Source of the DNA: a virus
Direction: 5' to 3' (one strand)
Length of the DNA: 29,328 nt
Virus record (IMG/VR): IMGVR_UViG_3300028829_001700
Location: 1-29,328 of that record
The translations under genes were made by a program, and so were the position numbers. Below, in pieces: positions 28,472-29,328 of this stretch (positions are counted from its first letter, which is position 1; the number at the start of each line of letters is the position of its first letter). The notes below the pieces were generated by a model. The model searched no databases. It was not told the origin of the DNA and worked only from the letters and a program-made list of their open reading frames with translations.

Positions 28472-29328
28472 TTACTTATTGTATCTTTTAAGATAGTTAG
28501 CCCAATTTTCGTCAATATCTTTGTCTTTATTTCTACGATGATAATCTTTAAAAGCTTGTTTAAACGCTTTTCTTTGTTTACTCCCACTTTTGTCAAACCA
28601 CCCGCCCGTGTTAGGAAATGTACTCTCTAGTTCTTCTGCTTTAGTCTTCATATAATCATCTAAATATTCATTATCTTGTTTAGTTAAAGTAGCTTTACCA
28701 CCCCTTAACGTATAGTCTAAAGTCATAGTAGAATTACGAAGCGTTAATGCTTTGATCATGCGATCAAATTGATCTTTTTGTGCTTTATTTTGTGCGGTAG
28801 CCCTAGCAGCTTTAAGCTCTGCAATTTTAAGATCATAGTTAGCTGCATCTTTAATATAAGCAGCTTCGTCCTTCTTTAGATTAAACTTAGATTGCATAAG
28901 TTCTAGAGGAACATCCTTAATCTTAGAGGCTAATGCTGCGTCTTCTCTATTAAGTTTAGAAAGCGTACTAATAATACCAGAAGATTTAGCACTCTTACCA
29001 AGCACCTGTAGGAAGGTCTGTCCTCCCGGTTGAGCTAGAATCTCTGTACCTAAATTAGCAAGAGATAACCAACGATCATTGTCAAGACCTGTACGACGCT
29101 CTTCTAATTCTGCACCCTTTTCGGTAGCTCGTAATTCTTGAGCTTTAAATAACTCTTCTCGTGTTTCTCTCATTACGTCAGGTAATCTTGATGACGAAAA
29201 TGGAGACTGAGTTGTAGCAGCATCAAGTTTAGCTGCAAACTGAGCATCATATCCTTCAGGATAAGGAGCATCGTCTGTTTCCTGCTCTCTCATACGATCC
29301 TCTGAAGCAGCAGCAGGAGGAGCAGCAG
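28472..29328 (-). CDS. Virion protein, helical (5' end beyond the window)
   Basis: A frame with stop at 28472-28474 runs leftward across the whole end of the window. The first ATG in view is at 29293, but the frame stays open to the edge through an Ala/Pro stretch (AAPPAAASEDR), so the true start is probably outside. The product has a charged helical body (TREELFKAQELRATEKGAEL, AYIKDAANYDLKIAELKAAR) and a basic end. It is probably another internal or tail-associated virion protein, judging from its place before the 1237-aa gene. Confidence 0.6.
   Translation of the reverse strand, partial: AAPPAAASEDRMREQETDDAPYPEGYDAQFAAKLDAATTQSPFSSSRLPDVMRETREELFKAQELRATEKGAELEERRTGLDNDRWLSLANLGTEILAQPGGQTFLQVLGKSAKSSGIISTLSKLNREDAALASKIKDVPLELMQSKFNLKKDEAAYIKDAANYDLKIAELKAARATAQNKAQKDQFDRMIKALTLRNSTMTLDYTLRGGKATLTKQDNEYLDDYMKTKAEELESTFPNTGGWFDKSGSKQRKAFKQAFKDYHRRNKDKDIDENWANYLKRYNK

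Noticed and set aside
1-29328. CRISPR arrays, tRNA genes, integrase or insertion sequences
   Set aside because: No regular spacer-repeat pattern, no tRNA arm motifs in the gaps, and no recombinase or transposase motifs were found by reading.

Overview
The window is part of the genome of a tailed, T7-superfamily-like (podovirus-type) bacteriophage. It carries a T7 gp4-type primase-helicase, a T7-type family A DNA polymerase, a gp2.5-type single-strand binding protein, endonuclease I, a RecB/Cas4-like exonuclease, ThyX, class I ribonucleotide reductase (nrdA and nrdB), a small terminase subunit, a holin, an M15 endolysin and a very large probable internal virion protein. There is no rRNA, tRNA, integrase or CRISPR, and no phage RNA polymerase is visible here. 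Two textbook sigma70 promoters suggest that the host polymerase transcribes at least part of it. Mixed AT-rich coding, a DUF1289-like zinc protein, and an Hsp20 gene behind a leader resembling the ROSE thermometers of alphaproteobacteria point to an aquatic, perhaps marine, alphaproteobacterial host. That host assignment is inference.

Layout. 1-126 is the 3' end of a rightward gene followed by a strong terminator. 251-4312 is a tightly packed run of small, mostly unknown early-type genes, many chained by 1-20 nt overlaps. It is punctuated by copies of a palindrome, TTTACNNNGTAAA, and includes a possible HhH-GPD glycosylase-fold protein and a dCMP deaminase. 4324-7989 holds a DUF932-like protein, a secreted SleB-type cell wall hydrolase, a second deaminase, ThyX and small accessory genes. 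7964-14740 is the replication and recombination block. 14737-18560 is nucleotide supply (nrdA, a small membrane protein, nrdB), then an HNH nuclease and a 2-oxoglutarate oxygenase. 18574-22170 starts at a new promoter and encodes Hsp20, a glycosyltransferase and a three-domain glycosyltransferase/methyltransferase/MptE-like protein. 22164-23210 is holin, small terminase and a zinc microprotein, ending at a terminator. From 23258 to the right edge everything is leftward: virion and lysis genes, the last of which runs off the window.

Together the rightward genes make and modify nucleotides (deaminases, ThyX, NrdAB), replicate and process DNA, and probably modify a glycan or glycoprotein. The leftward arm builds the particle and lyses the cell.

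Most notable observations: a ROSE-like RNA hairpin masking the ribosome site of the phage hsp20; a family of near-identical palindromes in the early region that looks like an operator set; a hairpin that could bring a distant Shine-Dalgarno sequence next to the start of the SleB gene; a long out-of-frame gene overlap at the end of endonuclease I; and a duplicated gene-end/ribosome-site cassette at the convergence point of the two arms. All functional calls come from motif reading by eye; no database search was run.
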